DNA from: Macrolepiota albuminosa
Lineage: Eukaryota; Basidiomycota; Agaricomycetes; Agaricales; Agaricaceae
Reading direction: 5' to 3'
Length of the DNA: 64,000 bases
Assembly (NCBI GenBank): GCA_027475525.1
Contig: JAMWFC010000009.1
Coordinates: forward strand, 1,054,001-1,118,000
A program made the position numbers and the translations under genes. Of this stretch, positions 1 through 11,827 are shown one piece after another (within the stretch, counting starts at the first letter, position 1; every line of letters starts with the position of its first letter). The notes under the pieces were generated by a model that saw only the letters and a program-made list of their open reading frames with translations, searched no databases and was not told the DNA's origin.

Positions 1-224
1 AAGAAAGATATCACAATACCCTCTATGTACACGAGTTTGAAGCACAACAATTCAAATGCTATTATCATGCACTCCTCGGAATTTACAGGACACTCAAAAT
101 ATATCTATCATGGACAACAAACCTACCCTCTCCCGTTTGCCACCTGCTGCCTGAACAACAAGAACCTTTACACTACTGATGCATGGGCGGATATTTATGA
201 TGAAAGGCTGCGTCGGACTTGTTA

Positions 225-720
225 ATGGCACCCAAACTCATTATTTTGACTACAGTACATGCATTAAAGCCCAAGCCCACGTGCATATGCTCCAAAAACA
301 ACGCGGGGACTAATGACAAGCTAACGGGAGCAACACGGATGCCCAGGCAGGGTTTTATTGTCAACTGTTACATAGGACTTTTATTTGCACCCTGAACTCA
401 TGATTTTGATTCTAGGATATTAATAACATATGCAACTCGTGTACGGATGCTTCAAGGACAACGAGGGGGCCAAACGTAGGCTGTTTAAAAGCCAATGCAA
501 GCAACACTGATGCGTATTAGTGGCTGTCACATGTGATTTGGACCGTCATGGCATGCCAGACATTGAACTCACAATTTCGATTTTAGGTCATGAAGAACCT
601 CTTCACCTCACATGCGGACGCTCCAAGGATGACAAGGGAGGCCAACGTTGGCTGTTCAAGAGCCAAGGCAAGCAACGCTGATGCGTAGAAATGTTGTCAC
701 ACATGACGCAGACCATCACA
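225..720 (+). repeat. Three degenerate tandem copies of a ~170-bp unit
   Basis: Three diverged copies follow each other, at about 225-350, 385-530 and 560-705. Shared landmarks in order are a 'ctca-attttga' block, an 'attctag/attttag' pyrimidine-AG block that looks like a 3' splice site, a 'gct-caagga-aacgaggg' block and an ending like 'agccaaggcaagcaacgctga'. In copies 2 and 3 the second half reads in one frame as related peptides (copy 2 YGCFKDNEGAKRRLFKSQ, copy 3 CGRSKDDKGGQRWLFKSQ), each ending in a stop. The unit therefore looks like a duplicated last exon plus part of its intron. I do not recognise the protein. Confidence 0.5.
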
Positions 721-1469
721 TTGTGCCAGACATTGCTCAACCTTGCTCAACCTGAACTCTACACATTAAACGTTATTTTTGCCCTAACACCGTCCATGAA
801 TCACTTGTCGACTTCCAATGAATCCTCCCATGCTGTTTCCCAATCTGTTGACGGCGAATTGTTGAATAAATTTGAAAAAAGTGAAGGCAAAGGGACTGGT
901 GTGGTTCAGGGTATGAAGTACATATCTTTGTGCCTTTTTTTTGGCTCTATATGACTAACATACGTCTAGATCAGCACGCATGCTCGTTATTTGAGCATTC
1001 ATGTGCTGCAAGGAGATTATGGAGAGGGTTAAGCTATTCAACAGTCACAATCAGGTTTGTTGCCTGTTTTTAGCGTGTTTTGTTGTATAGAACCTCTTTA
1101 CAGGCCAGGAACTTGAAACCGCATCGCACAGGGATGTACTTGTTCTTGTACGGTGGTCGTGTCGACGTCAACACATTCTACGCATACAGGGATGACAAAG
1201 ATAAATGAACATTACAAATTTCAAATTTCTACGTTTTTTGTATACATTTACGGACCATTTTTTTTGATTTATGCTTACAGAAAGCAATACGTACACTCTA
1301 TATTTCGATATTGACACAAATATGGTCTCAATTTCTCCCTATGTTGTGAGCTAGCCTGCACTGTATTGCCGCACTGGCACATCACGCTAGCACTGTCACA
1401 CTGGCACTGCCACATCGCACCTCCCATAACACCCAGCCATGTAGACCTCGGTCTCACTGTGCATTGCAG
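721..1469. other. Non-coding or relic DNA, no gene recognised
   Basis: No convincing gene is visible. An 87-codon reading frame at 691-954 lacks recognisable motifs. Around 1085-1205 a short frame with a typical intron-like left border could be a relic exon, but nothing names it. Confidence 0.4.
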
Positions 1470-2890
1470 CAGCCCATCCCCTTTGATTAGAGTTAGTTCA
1501 CTATGGTACAAATAATTCCTGGTTAAAATGCATGAAAACTCTGAGAAATTTTGGGGTGAATTGGAGAAGCCGACGGTTGCCATCAACATTGACATATCAA
1601 CATTGTTTGTTGCTGTTGTTGGCGCTGTCAACATTGTCCCCAATCATCAGACAGCACCGACGACCTTCTGCTCATCATCGGTGACGATGATCTCAAATAT
1701 ATCAATATGAGGAAATTGGAAAAGAAATGGAGAAAAATCAGAAGAAATAAAATTGAATATTCTGCTATATTGGAAGTACTTCTAAGGCTTCTGAAACCTG
1801 CTTCTCTCCATCCTCTAAATCTTTTCTTTCATCACTATCATCACCATTGTCTGAATTTGATGTCGTTGGTGGTCTATAAACTTTCATTGATGTTTCTGAA
1901 CCCTGCAAGAGGTGCTCCATCTTGAAACAGCAAAACATGGCCAGTCTAGTGGCTAGCCTCAGCAAAGCCTGTTCTCAAACATCTTGCCAGCAGTTTTGAA
2001 GAAGGTCAAAGTCAGCCAGAAAAGCATATTCAACTACTTGATCCCAGGTGAGTGAGGGGAGAGCAGAGACATTAGGGCAGCCACAGCATTGTAATAATTG
2101 AGATCACTTGTGATCAAGCCTTGAGCACTTGGCCTATGTATTTACAAAGTTTGATATCCTGTACAAGTAGAAACAGTCAAACAAGAAGGCTACTGACCAG
2201 TTTGTGACATTCATTTTTGTGAGTTTAACCTCTAACTCATCCAAGCATTGTTGATATTGTTGCTGCCAAGCCATCACTGCTGCTGCCTTTCATTGCTCAC
2301 AATATGGCATCCACTGCTCTGTAATCTCTAGTTGTAACTCAAGTCCATAGACATTATTCAGTGCATTGTCAACTGCCTCTTGTGCATGTTGTACTTGAGT
2401 GTCTAGTCTATATTGATGTTTCCCATCTAGGAGCTTGGACATAGCAGTGATCCCACTTATGCCCAAGAGCATTGAATCTGTCAGCTTCAATTCTGATAAT
2501 GACAATGACTGATTGGGTGATTGGGTGCAGCCTTAGCCTGGAAATTGTTCTGATGGAAAGGACCAAAGATGAGTAGCTGATGTGACAATGATCTCCAATT
2601 TTTTCTATATTTTTTGAGCTTGTCATCACTGACAATGAGCAGAAGGTCATTGATGCTGTCTGATGGTCAGGAACAATGTTGATAGCCTGACAACAGCACC
2701 AAACAATATTGACAGATGATATATCAACGTTGATGGCAACTGTCAGTTTCTCCTGGAATTCACTCTGAAATTTCTCAGAGTTTTCATGCATTTTAACCAG
2801 GTATTAGTTGTATGTATTATAGTGAACTAACAAAATTAACTCTAATTAGAGGGGTAGGTGACTCCCCTCCTATGCCTCTAATTAGAGGGG
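1470..2890. mobile_element. Fold-back or non-autonomous element with long inverted arms
   Basis: A left arm from about 1476 to 1740 reappears inverted at about 2580-2870. Both arms, read inward, run from a 'cccctct/ttgattagag' end through 'gttagttcactat' and 'ggttaaaatgcatgaaaac', and then encode the same ~55-residue frame beginning MHENSEKF (1528-1710 on +, 2791-2610 on -). The 840-bp centre has no recognisable transposase. The outer end on the right is itself repeated: 'cctctaattagagggg' occurs twice between 2847 and 2890. Long arms around a non-coding core fit a fold-back or MITE-like DNA element. No target-site duplication was found, so the exact ends are uncertain. Confidence 0.5.
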
Positions 2891-5562
2891 CTAAATGGGC
2901 CACACAGGTGGCATAAAGGCAAGTACCAAAGATGATGAGCATCTTTGCAGGCCTCTGCATGCTAGAAAGTCTTTCTGCTCTCATCTATGATCTTCACCTT
3001 CTTGATTGTGAGCTGACTTCAACATAGTGCCAGGGTCTGGCAGTTGCCATGCTGAGGTCAGTATAGTGTAATGGTCTTAGACATTCTCTTGATGTAATTT
3101 GTCGACAAGATTTCCATACACCTATATCTCAAATTGTGGCTTGAAGATCAATTTTCAAAACTCTCAAAACTGAGTGAAATAGACTTTTTTGTCAGGCCCA
3201 ATTCTGCTGTTCCTACTATATATGGCAATTTAGGCATCCAGAGCTGTCACAATAATCTCTGGAATCCTTCTATAGAACTTGTAGTGCTTAAAACTGAATT
3301 TCTGAGCCTAGATCTGAGCTTCTATTGTTGCCAGACCTCTTCAATATGCCTCAATCCACCTCATTACCCTATTTTCCCACTTTCTGATTATTGAAACAGA
3401 TACTGATGCCAGTGCCTTTGGCATATTCTCCTGCAATGTTGCAAATGTATAATAACAGCAAGTGTGAAGATGTTTTTTGACCATGCTCTAGAAGTACTCA
3501 ATAAAGTTGAGCCACTAAAATATGTAATATTGAAGAGTGGATTGATATTACCTCTTCTAAATTACAAGAACTAAGGGAAGAGAAACATGAAGGGCATGTA
3601 GAGGAGGACCTCTACCTCCAGGATATACACCTGAATGAGGAGCAGAAAGACTAACTCAAGCTTCCTTGGGTTCTGGTGGTAATATAATTGAGAAAAAAGG
3701 CAGAAAAGCATGTGGTGGCATGGTGTAAGAGCTATTGCTGCTATTACAAACAACCTACAAGAGTTTGAGGATGAAGGGGCACCAGAGACTAGTCAACATG
3801 ACAAGCATGTGGTCACATTGCTAGCTTGAGCACATGTTCTCATGGTGTTGACATATTGAGTATATGTCATGAGCAACATCTGGGCTTTGAGTCCTCTGGC
3901 TCAGGACTTTGAATAATAGGAGGAGCAGCAAGAAGTGTATTGTGTAGACTACAGACTAGAATTTTGTATTTATGGAGGGGTCTGAAAAATAGGAATTTTA
4001 TGTGCAGAGGTGTGCTGGGGCATACCTGGACATGAAGGACTACTCTAAGACAGAGTGTGGAAGTGTCAGCCCAGAAATAAGTCAGTAGAGGAAGAAAGAC
4101 ACTTACAGAAATGCACCCAGACAGACTGGAAGGGATGGCAATATTTGGTGTGTTTCTAGAGATACAGGCCTGAACATGACAAGTGGAGGTCCAGCAAAGA
4201 TTTTGCAAATAACAAAGCCCTTGATATATGGTTGGCAGGAGATAGTCAAGGCACAGCTTAATTTGTTTGCTTTTGGCATGTTTCTGCCACTGGTAGCTTT
4301 TCCCTTTGGGGTTTTTGACACACCCATGTGAGCAGTTTTTTTTACTTACTAACATTTTTCCCTCTTGATTCATTTTTGGACACAATGATTTTTTTGGGAT
4401 GGGGAGGGGTGTAATGCTATGATTATGACTCCTATTAGACAATAGCTATATTTAGTAAGCTTTACATCTGCTATGTTGTCATTTATATCCACCACATATA
4501 AGTAGCAGATGGTTCTTGCTGGAAGGGGATTCTTTTTCTCTCTCTCATCTGCTTACCTCTACCTTACATCTGTGTACACATACTGTGTCACTTGCTTGTC
4601 AAAATACATAGCAAGGTCTTGTTGATTGGTGGTCTGGGTCTCAGTGAGGACCACAGCATCTTACAGATAGCTGTGAAACTCATATATGATTGATTACTGA
4701 GCTACCATGGAAGTTAGCTAACAGACCACAGCAAGATCAGAGCTCACTCTTGATGTCATTTTTCACTGCCATGCTTGTTGTCTTCATAGGCTTCACACAT
4801 CCACTCATTCACTCTATGCTCTAATTTCACACAATGTAAATGATACTTGAGCCAAATAAAAGATGAGTTGATTTGCAATTTTATGATAGTTATCATGAAG
4901 CTTATTCAAGGTAATTAGATTACCAAAATAGCTGTTTAAAAAATTCAACTCAATATATCTCATTTTTTCTTGGAGCTCCTTAATCTATTCACTATCCAAT
5001 GATTCAGGTAGAATACTAATAATTGTGCCAAGTGAAAATGCATATCAAATGTCCTTTACCACAAAAGGCCTTGACTTAATAGAAGGCTTCAAAATGCTAT
5101 TGGGAGCAGTAGAGTTGAGTCTACAGTCTGGTGTTATCATTACCTCAAACATTGTACAAATTCTAATAGTTTGAGAAGTAACTTTTGAATCTGGAGCCCT
5201 GACAAATTACTAAAATATACAAACACCTGGAACAAGTTCAGCATTCAGCATCTTTAAATGACTGTACATTATATTCTTGTACCATTTGCCCATCACTGAT
5301 TCTTCTTGTTTGCCATTCAATAGTAATTCCATTGATTCTGACTGATTCCTGGCAGATATTGGAAAGATGGGGAATATCCAGAAAATTTGACTTGTTCAAA
5401 AGTATACACTCAGTAGGCATAACCACTCATCTTCTATCTAACAGCCCATTAGCTCAAGAGTCTTTCTTTTAAATAGCTTCTGTTTCAGACTACTATAGTA
5501 CCTCAGCTTGTTAATGCAGACTCCTGGGCTGCAAGTGAACAACATTTAGTGAAAAGTTATTA
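2891..5562. other. AT-rich repeat-like DNA without a recognisable gene
   Basis: The longest frame (3867-4442, minus, 191 codons) has no domain I can name and no supporting intron pattern. The base composition and lack of coding structure resemble decayed transposon DNA. Nothing further is supported. Confidence 0.4.
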
Positions 5563-7731
5563 CTAGGCTTTTTCAACTTGGTTGACTAGTGCTGTAATTG
5601 TAATGTATGGCTGGATACTAGCAGTCTGATAGTTTTTTAGATATTCAACTGCTTCATCAAAGTCATTACTATAAGCAACATCAATAGGTGTTCTTCCCTC
5701 TGCATCTATAGCTGATCGATCCCATCCTAAGTCTAGCAGAGTCTTTATAACATCTTTGGATCTCCAGCTCATTGCAGCTGCAAGATGAAGTGCATCAAAA
5801 GGCCTTGAAGCACCTTGGCTTGATAGATATGCTACTACATCAGAGCTACCATGTGAAATTGCAATATCCAGTGCTGTCTGAGACTGAGGAGAGTTGCTTT
5901 GAATATTGATTAGAGATTTTTCTTTTTCAACAAGGGCAATTATAATATCTAATTGATTTGTCCTAGCTGCCCAATGCAAAGCAGTTTCACCATTGTCATC
6001 ACATTGATTGATGTCAACAAGATCTTGATCCAACATGTAGGAAATATCTTCTTTAGTTCCTCCCCATGCAAGTACATGTAATAAAGGCATTTCCTTCCAG
6101 GGGCCAGGCTTGAACTCTAAAATTTCAGGATGACCCCATTTAAGAAGGGCTTTGAACAGAATATGATCCTTTTTGAAGATAGCTGATTGAAGAGCTTTTT
6201 CCATTGATTTCTGGATGTGTTTCTGCCATTCTTCATGACCAATAGAACTATTCAACAAATTTTTAGGTTCAGGCTGCCAATAGAATAACATGCAGATGTC
6301 ATCAATTAAACTAAACCATGAGTTGAAGACCATAGGATCCTCTTCAGTAGAAGGTGATGCTTTATCTGCTAATTTGTCTAAGGTGAATAAGACTGCAGTG
6401 CAAAATAAGTCACTGTTTGACATCAAAAATGATTCAGATGATTGAGATGTGTGAAGCCTCCATGATCTCCATTTCCTGAGTAATCCAGAAACACCCTCAA
6501 AAACAACTTGTTTAGCAGACTGATTAGATGAATAGTCTAAAATCCAATACAAAGTGTCACATGTGAACTGACAAGTGTTCAGAAATGTAGGAGATTCACA
6601 ATTATCAGAGTTGTTGTAGAAAACAGCGTGATTCTCTGCAGTTTTGAAAGATGTCATGGATAAATTTGGCCACTCAATATGTGGCACTTGACCAAATCCA
6701 GAGTTTAGCCACTGGTACAAGAAGTTGCAGGCGGATTGGACCACTTGAAAGAGATATAGTGAAAATTGACCTAATAAGAAGAAGAAGGGAATACGATATG
6801 GACAGTCAAGAAAAATAGCTGGAAGCATTGAAAATCCAAGATAGAAAAGAAAAGTTATAGAAGTGATGGCAGCAACAACCCCACATATAAGGGAGGATAA
6901 TTGGAATACATATAGAGCTAATCCAATGAGAAAGAGAGCAACTGAACCATGGAGGATCAAGGGAAGACTCTCAATAAAAACACCAAGCTTCCATTTCAAA
7001 AGACCTTGAAAACGGAATTGACGGACCAGAGCACGGGTTTTAGCATCACCCAGAACAATCGCAGTGTAAGCCTATGATTTTTGTCAATAGGCTTTGAAAC
7101 ACAAGTTAAGCCACTGACCTGAATCCATTGTTTAGCCAAAACACTAAACAGGGCAGTTGACATAGACAGTGCAAGGCTGGCAAAGAAAAACCCATTCACC
7201 CAAAGATCAGTCAATGAGGGGCTATTACTGCCTGGTTTAAGGGAAGCAGCAGAAACAGCATGCACAGTGGTAATGTTGCCTGCAGCTCTTAGTAACTGAT
7301 TGTTCTCAAGAAGTAGAGCAACCATCATTTGTGTATTGTCAGGTTGAAGAGCTTGAGATGTTTGAATAGCAAAAGCTGTGACAACAGCTGAGAAAAGGGC
7401 AGCCTGGCAAGAAATTCAGAAGAGGGGTCCAAAATCACTTTATTACTCACAAAAACCAGAAGACTATCGATGATATTTCGGAACCCTTGGATGATATCTG
7501 CATCGTAGCTTTCTGCTTCGTCAAGGTATACGTTCCATACTCGTGCATTCTCCTCAATTTCTTCTCCTGGTTTATCTGCTTTATATTTTTCTGTAAAGTC
7601 ATAGATGCGAGTACCTGTAATTATATCAAAATTCATTTTGGTCCAAGCAGATACAAGATAGTCATACCGTTGTTGGCATCAGTATTTCTATATGCTGGAG
7701 GAGCTGGTCTCTGGTAGCGATGAGAAAACAT
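5563..7731 (-). CDS. DUF6535 membrane protein with ankyrin repeats
   Basis: Predicted exons are 7731-7668, 7614-7451, 7403-7119 and 7071-5563, separated by three introns of 47-53 nt; the joined frame is 673 residues. The first ~220 residues match the basidiomycete-specific DUF6535 family. They hold the signature around 'WNVYLDEAESYDADIIQGF', a hydrophobic segment recovered only after splicing, 'DLWVNGFFFASLALS' and 'KQWIQAYTA', then two more membrane segments near 'HGSVALFLIGLALYV'. The C-terminal third carries ankyrin-like repeats, for example 'DDNGETALHWAARTNQLDI' and 'DAEGRTPIDVAYSNDF'. Family function is unknown. The layout suggests a membrane anchor with a cytosolic protein-binding ankyrin tail. 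The ATG at 7731 is chosen because splicing from it keeps the frame. Confidence 0.85.
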
Positions 7732-8290
7732 GGCAAGGTTAGCACAAAACTAAGCAGAGTCTGTTATGGATGAGGGAGTGAGGGGGAAAAAGCAACGCTG
7801 TGAAAGGAATCTGGTTACATATCACATATCAGCCCTGTGATTGTTGTACATCACTTTCTACAGCCTTCGCACGGTGCTTATGATATGAGATCAGCTTGGA
7901 TATTGTAAGAGGCCAGAAATTGCCTTCGTTGCCTCGTTTGCCTCTTACGAGCAGTCCCGTTGTCCTGTCCGACTGGGTCTAATCAGACTGCGGTTCCTTG
8001 GAAAATACAGTAACATGTTATGTGATTTCTAATGGCCAATTTCTGATGTATAAAGTCTTTTAAACAAATTAAAGCTGGCCGCGAAAAATACGATGGGTTT
8101 CTTTAAACCTTTTGCGCAGACCAGGTTGTGGCCCCCACAGCGGATCTGACATACCTAATAAACTTGGTTTTTATCAGGTAAACTTCCCTACTTGTTCTGA
8201 AGCAATATGGGAATTGTTTACTTCCGACTTTGATAATCATTGACTGCATGACACTGTGTCAAGGCCATCTATATGGTGCTGAGTAATGCT
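7732..8290. other. Intergenic region between two minus-strand genes
   Basis: This stretch serves as upstream region of the DUF6535-ankyrin gene and downstream region of the Trs65 gene. A pyrimidine-rich stretch 'tttttccccctcactccctc' lies (on the minus strand) about 35-55 nt before the ATG at 7731, as is common in basidiomycete promoters. Nothing else is seen. Confidence 0.4.
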
Positions 8291-11261
8291 CTATGAAGAT
8301 AAAGGCATATGAGCGAGGTCGTCATCACTGAGATCGTGTACGACAATATCCATTACTGATCTAAGATTCATGGAGTAGCCCGATTCAACATCTGTGAGCG
8401 TCAGGGCCTCGATAGAATGGACACCGGGCGTCACCGCAAGGAATTCCATGCGTACAGACTGGCACGCTGATGGACGAAGCGGCCTGTAGTAAATGTCACG
8501 CCCCGCTAAAGAGAGAAGAGATAAAACCGGAAACATACCCTATACGGACTCGCGCATCCAAGGGCAATATCCCGGGGAACACAATTTTCTTCACCTTCCT
8601 TGAGCCATTCGGTCGATTGACCTCTTCCCTCCGTCTCCGTCGAGCAGGGCACGTAATTTCGAACCTGCGTGTCCACTCCGATTGATTATACACGAAGATG
8701 TCCAACGTGAAGTAATCGAGAGGATATATCTTGCCAAGCCCCAACATTTCGGCCCCCGTGGACTTGCGTCTCCTCGCAGTCTCTTCTAGAGGAAGCAACC
8801 CGACGGAAACGACGATAGACTCCCCAGTACGCTCCGCCATCTGCATCCGTGCAATTGACTTATGCACGCCAAATCCTCCCGGAACCCATGGGCCAGGTGT
8901 CTGGGGCACCGGGACACTACCCATACCTGTCCCACGCTCGCGGCGGATTTCGACACTGGGGCCAATATTGCTGGTAGCGTGCGATGCGATTGGGCTCTGC
9001 GAGAAGGGGCTGGGCGGAACGGCGGATAAAGGGGGGTATGCGGGTGTCACTGGCGGAGACGCTATCCGTTCTGGGGCCCCTGACCTGCGTTTTTCGCTGG
9101 TGTCAACTGCTAGCTGTGGTGGAGGTGGTGGGGCACTATACGTCGTGGGTGACCGAGGTATCTGTGCCGATACGGAGGGTGGTAGATACGAGTTCTTCTG
9201 GGTACCGGGGAGCGATGATTGGGCTCGATCTCTGGCAGGCGGTCCACCGGGTTGGGAGGGATCGGGACTGCCGGGAACTTTCAGCTGTTGGCCAGCTGCG
9301 ATCGTATGGCGCTTTGTGCCAGCGGTCACAGCGGATGGAGTCACTGAACCTGGCGAATGTATACCTCCTCTTGGAGACGTGAAGTTGGCAGTGCGAGGAG
9401 TCTTGGAGATAGGGAATGGTGAGGCAGGCTCTGGAAGTACCTGAAGTCCCTTGAAATCCTCATCTGCATCAATAGCTTGAGCCTGGCGAGTGGAAAGATC
9501 AAGAACGCAATTCCATCTTGAAGAGAATGTGGTTGTTGGGAATGCGGCATCATTCTCGTTCGAGGGCGGCTGTGAACCAATGTATGGTTTTCCGAATATG
9601 TTGATCGCAACTGCTCTCTGGATTTCCGAGTGGCCCGTTCCCTGGGATGATTTTGCCGTATCCTTTGGCAGGAAGAAACCTTCTACTTCATCCGGAGCAC
9701 GGAGGAACGACACTGCGTACAGTAAGTTGTACTGCGCCAGCGCCCCAACATGGAGAGGGAACGTCTTGGCTTCCACGTCACCACTGACGCAACCATCGCC
9801 CCATCCAATAAGCGTAGCTTTGGCACCTTCGCCACCAATCGAGACCTCAACCTTTTCAATCATGAACCCAACACTAGCACCCGACTCTCCGGAATTTTCG
9901 ATTTCAACGCAAAGAACCACCGTCCGTTCTTCGTTTCCTGCTTCCCGCCTTTCACGCTCCTCCTGCTCATCGTCGAGGTCTGGATGCAATTCTTCGTCCG
10001 GGAGGAGCACAGATGGCACAAATACTGTTCGCATCCGGACACGAAATCCTGAGACGGTTTGAATCGTCTTCCGGAAGGATTTACGTAGCGTCGGGTGCGC
10101 AGTGCGCATGACAGTCATAGGGGAAGGTGAAGGGGTAGCAAGTGTTGGGAGGGACACGGGAGGCAACGCGAAGAGCTTTTGCCGAGAGACTGTTCCTAGT
10201 CTGGTTGATGGAAGTTTCACTGATTTAATGTTGTGAATGGTTGGACCTGCCTTGGCTACATTAATACAGTGATAATTTGTGTAAGGATCACTTGCCAGCC
10301 ATAAGTCCTTCAAGAAGATTGACTTCTTCAAGACGATCATACAAGTTTTCTTCTTCTTCCATGGGTGTTCCATTGGGGCTCAAAGGTGATTCAGGCGGTA
10401 ACAATAGTTGGCTGCCAATGGAGGCGAAAAAAAGAGCCAATGGATGATTATGTTGGCCTAGCGCAACAGGTTTGTCCCGTAATGTTGCTGAAACTGTCAA
10501 ACAAAGAAGCGGATCTTCAAAGCTGAGACGTAGGAACGCTTGAAACCAGTGAACAGTGAATTGGCTGTGTAAGTTTCGACAGAAACTATTGTTACTTACA
10601 CACGATGAACGAAAGACGATAAACAGCTACCCAAGCCTGCCCAACCTCAGACCAGAGGAGGACAAAGGCCTCTTTTGACTCTTCGGAGGTATTCTGACCC
10701 CATATACTGGCAACTAACAGTGTGCCTTCTGAAGTAACATATCTACGATCGTTGTCAGCAGATGAAGGTGTGGGATTTGGAGTTGCAGGAGGGTATATTG
10801 AGGGATGATGTGCCAGTTCTTGAAGACGTGTATTAGGCTTTGAGGAAAATGGTGCCGTTTGAGGAGGAGCCGATAACCTCGAGGTACGAGGTAGTTCTGG
10901 ATTTGGCAGAGGAACAGAAGCGATGTATGTCGCTTCAAGAGAAATTTGTGTGTGTGCCAAGAATGCAAGGAGGGTTTCAGGTGGATTCGCCGGGTCTGGG
11001 GGACTACTATGAAGACTTGGGTGTTCAAGACGAATTGTCAAGAAGGACTGAAGGTGCTCGTCTATTCAATCTCAAATAGTCAGTCGGAAAACTTGGTGTA
11101 AGAACGAATGAATCACCAAAAAAAGCTTGTCTTCGCTCGGCTGATGTCGAATACAATTTCTCTAGCCATTCGTCTGCAGGTCCCTGAGGTGGATATTCAA
11201 CAGAAGTATCGGGTACCACGACAGCCAGTGTAGACGATGCAAACAATTGTTCGAACGACAT
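8291..11261 (-). CDS. TRS65: TRAPP II trafficking subunit Trs65-like protein
   Basis: Five predicted exons give about 940 residues. Well-supported borders are 11061-10602, 10564-10296, 10255-8546 and 8505-8291. The first intron is ambiguous: either 31 nt (11092-11062) or 58 nt keeps the frame. The C-terminal two exons show the Trs65 immunoglobulin-like pattern: 'DYFTLDIFVYNQSEWTRRFE' and then 'RPLRPSACQSVRMEFLAVTP', 'SIEALTLTDVESGYSMNLRS' and 'VMDIVVHDLSDDDL'. Trs65 is a fungal subunit of the TRAPP II tethering complex at the trans-Golgi. A proline-rich low-complexity stretch lies in the middle of exon 4. The third intron has a GC donor (GCAAGT at 10295). The naming rests on recalled C-terminal similarity and is not a database hit. 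Confidence 0.75.
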
Positions 11262-11827
11262 AGCTCGAATTTCGAACTATATTCAAATCCAGCAGTACTG
11301 GTATGCAACTTCAGCGCGTTATGTTAGATAACTTGTCATAAGATTCTGCTGCATTCACCCTTGCCTAGGGGGACTAGAGTGTTGTTTGCTATCAACCATG
11401 GATGTCAAGCATCGGCACAATAGATATCGGGATTCGGATTTACTGCTGCCCGCTCTCATTAGTAGGGTCCTCTTTATGCAACTTTCAACTTTGTTTTTCC
11501 ATCGGTTGTTGTTCAGCATCTCAGCTTTCTCGAGACATTTACGCATACGCATTATGCACGACTACGTGTCATTATTCATAAGTATGGCATGCGCATGCTG
11601 TGAAATACGCAAAGAATACGATCGCCAAGTTATGCAAAACACGGGTTCACCTCATGGTCGATCGCTGGTCCATATTCCTTCTTGAGGCAAAAGGTTCCCA
11701 TGTTATTTACTCCTCATATGTCTGGCTCTACATATGTCGGGCGAGAACAAGGTCTTACTTCTGACTTTACACCCAACCTTTTCGCGTTTCTGCCCTGGCT
11801 GACTACACATCGACCTTCCTCGCACCC
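11262..11827. promoter_or_regulatory. Shared upstream region of divergent TRS65 and GTPase genes
   Basis: The two genes start back to back, so this 566-bp stretch must contain both promoters. No clear TATA box or repeated operator was found. Short frames here have no recognisable product. Confidence 0.4.

Noticed and set aside
8731..9444. 237-codon plus-strand frame in the Trs65 gene
   Set aside because: It lies opposite the proline-rich exon 4, which is stop-poor in several frames; no domain is seen.
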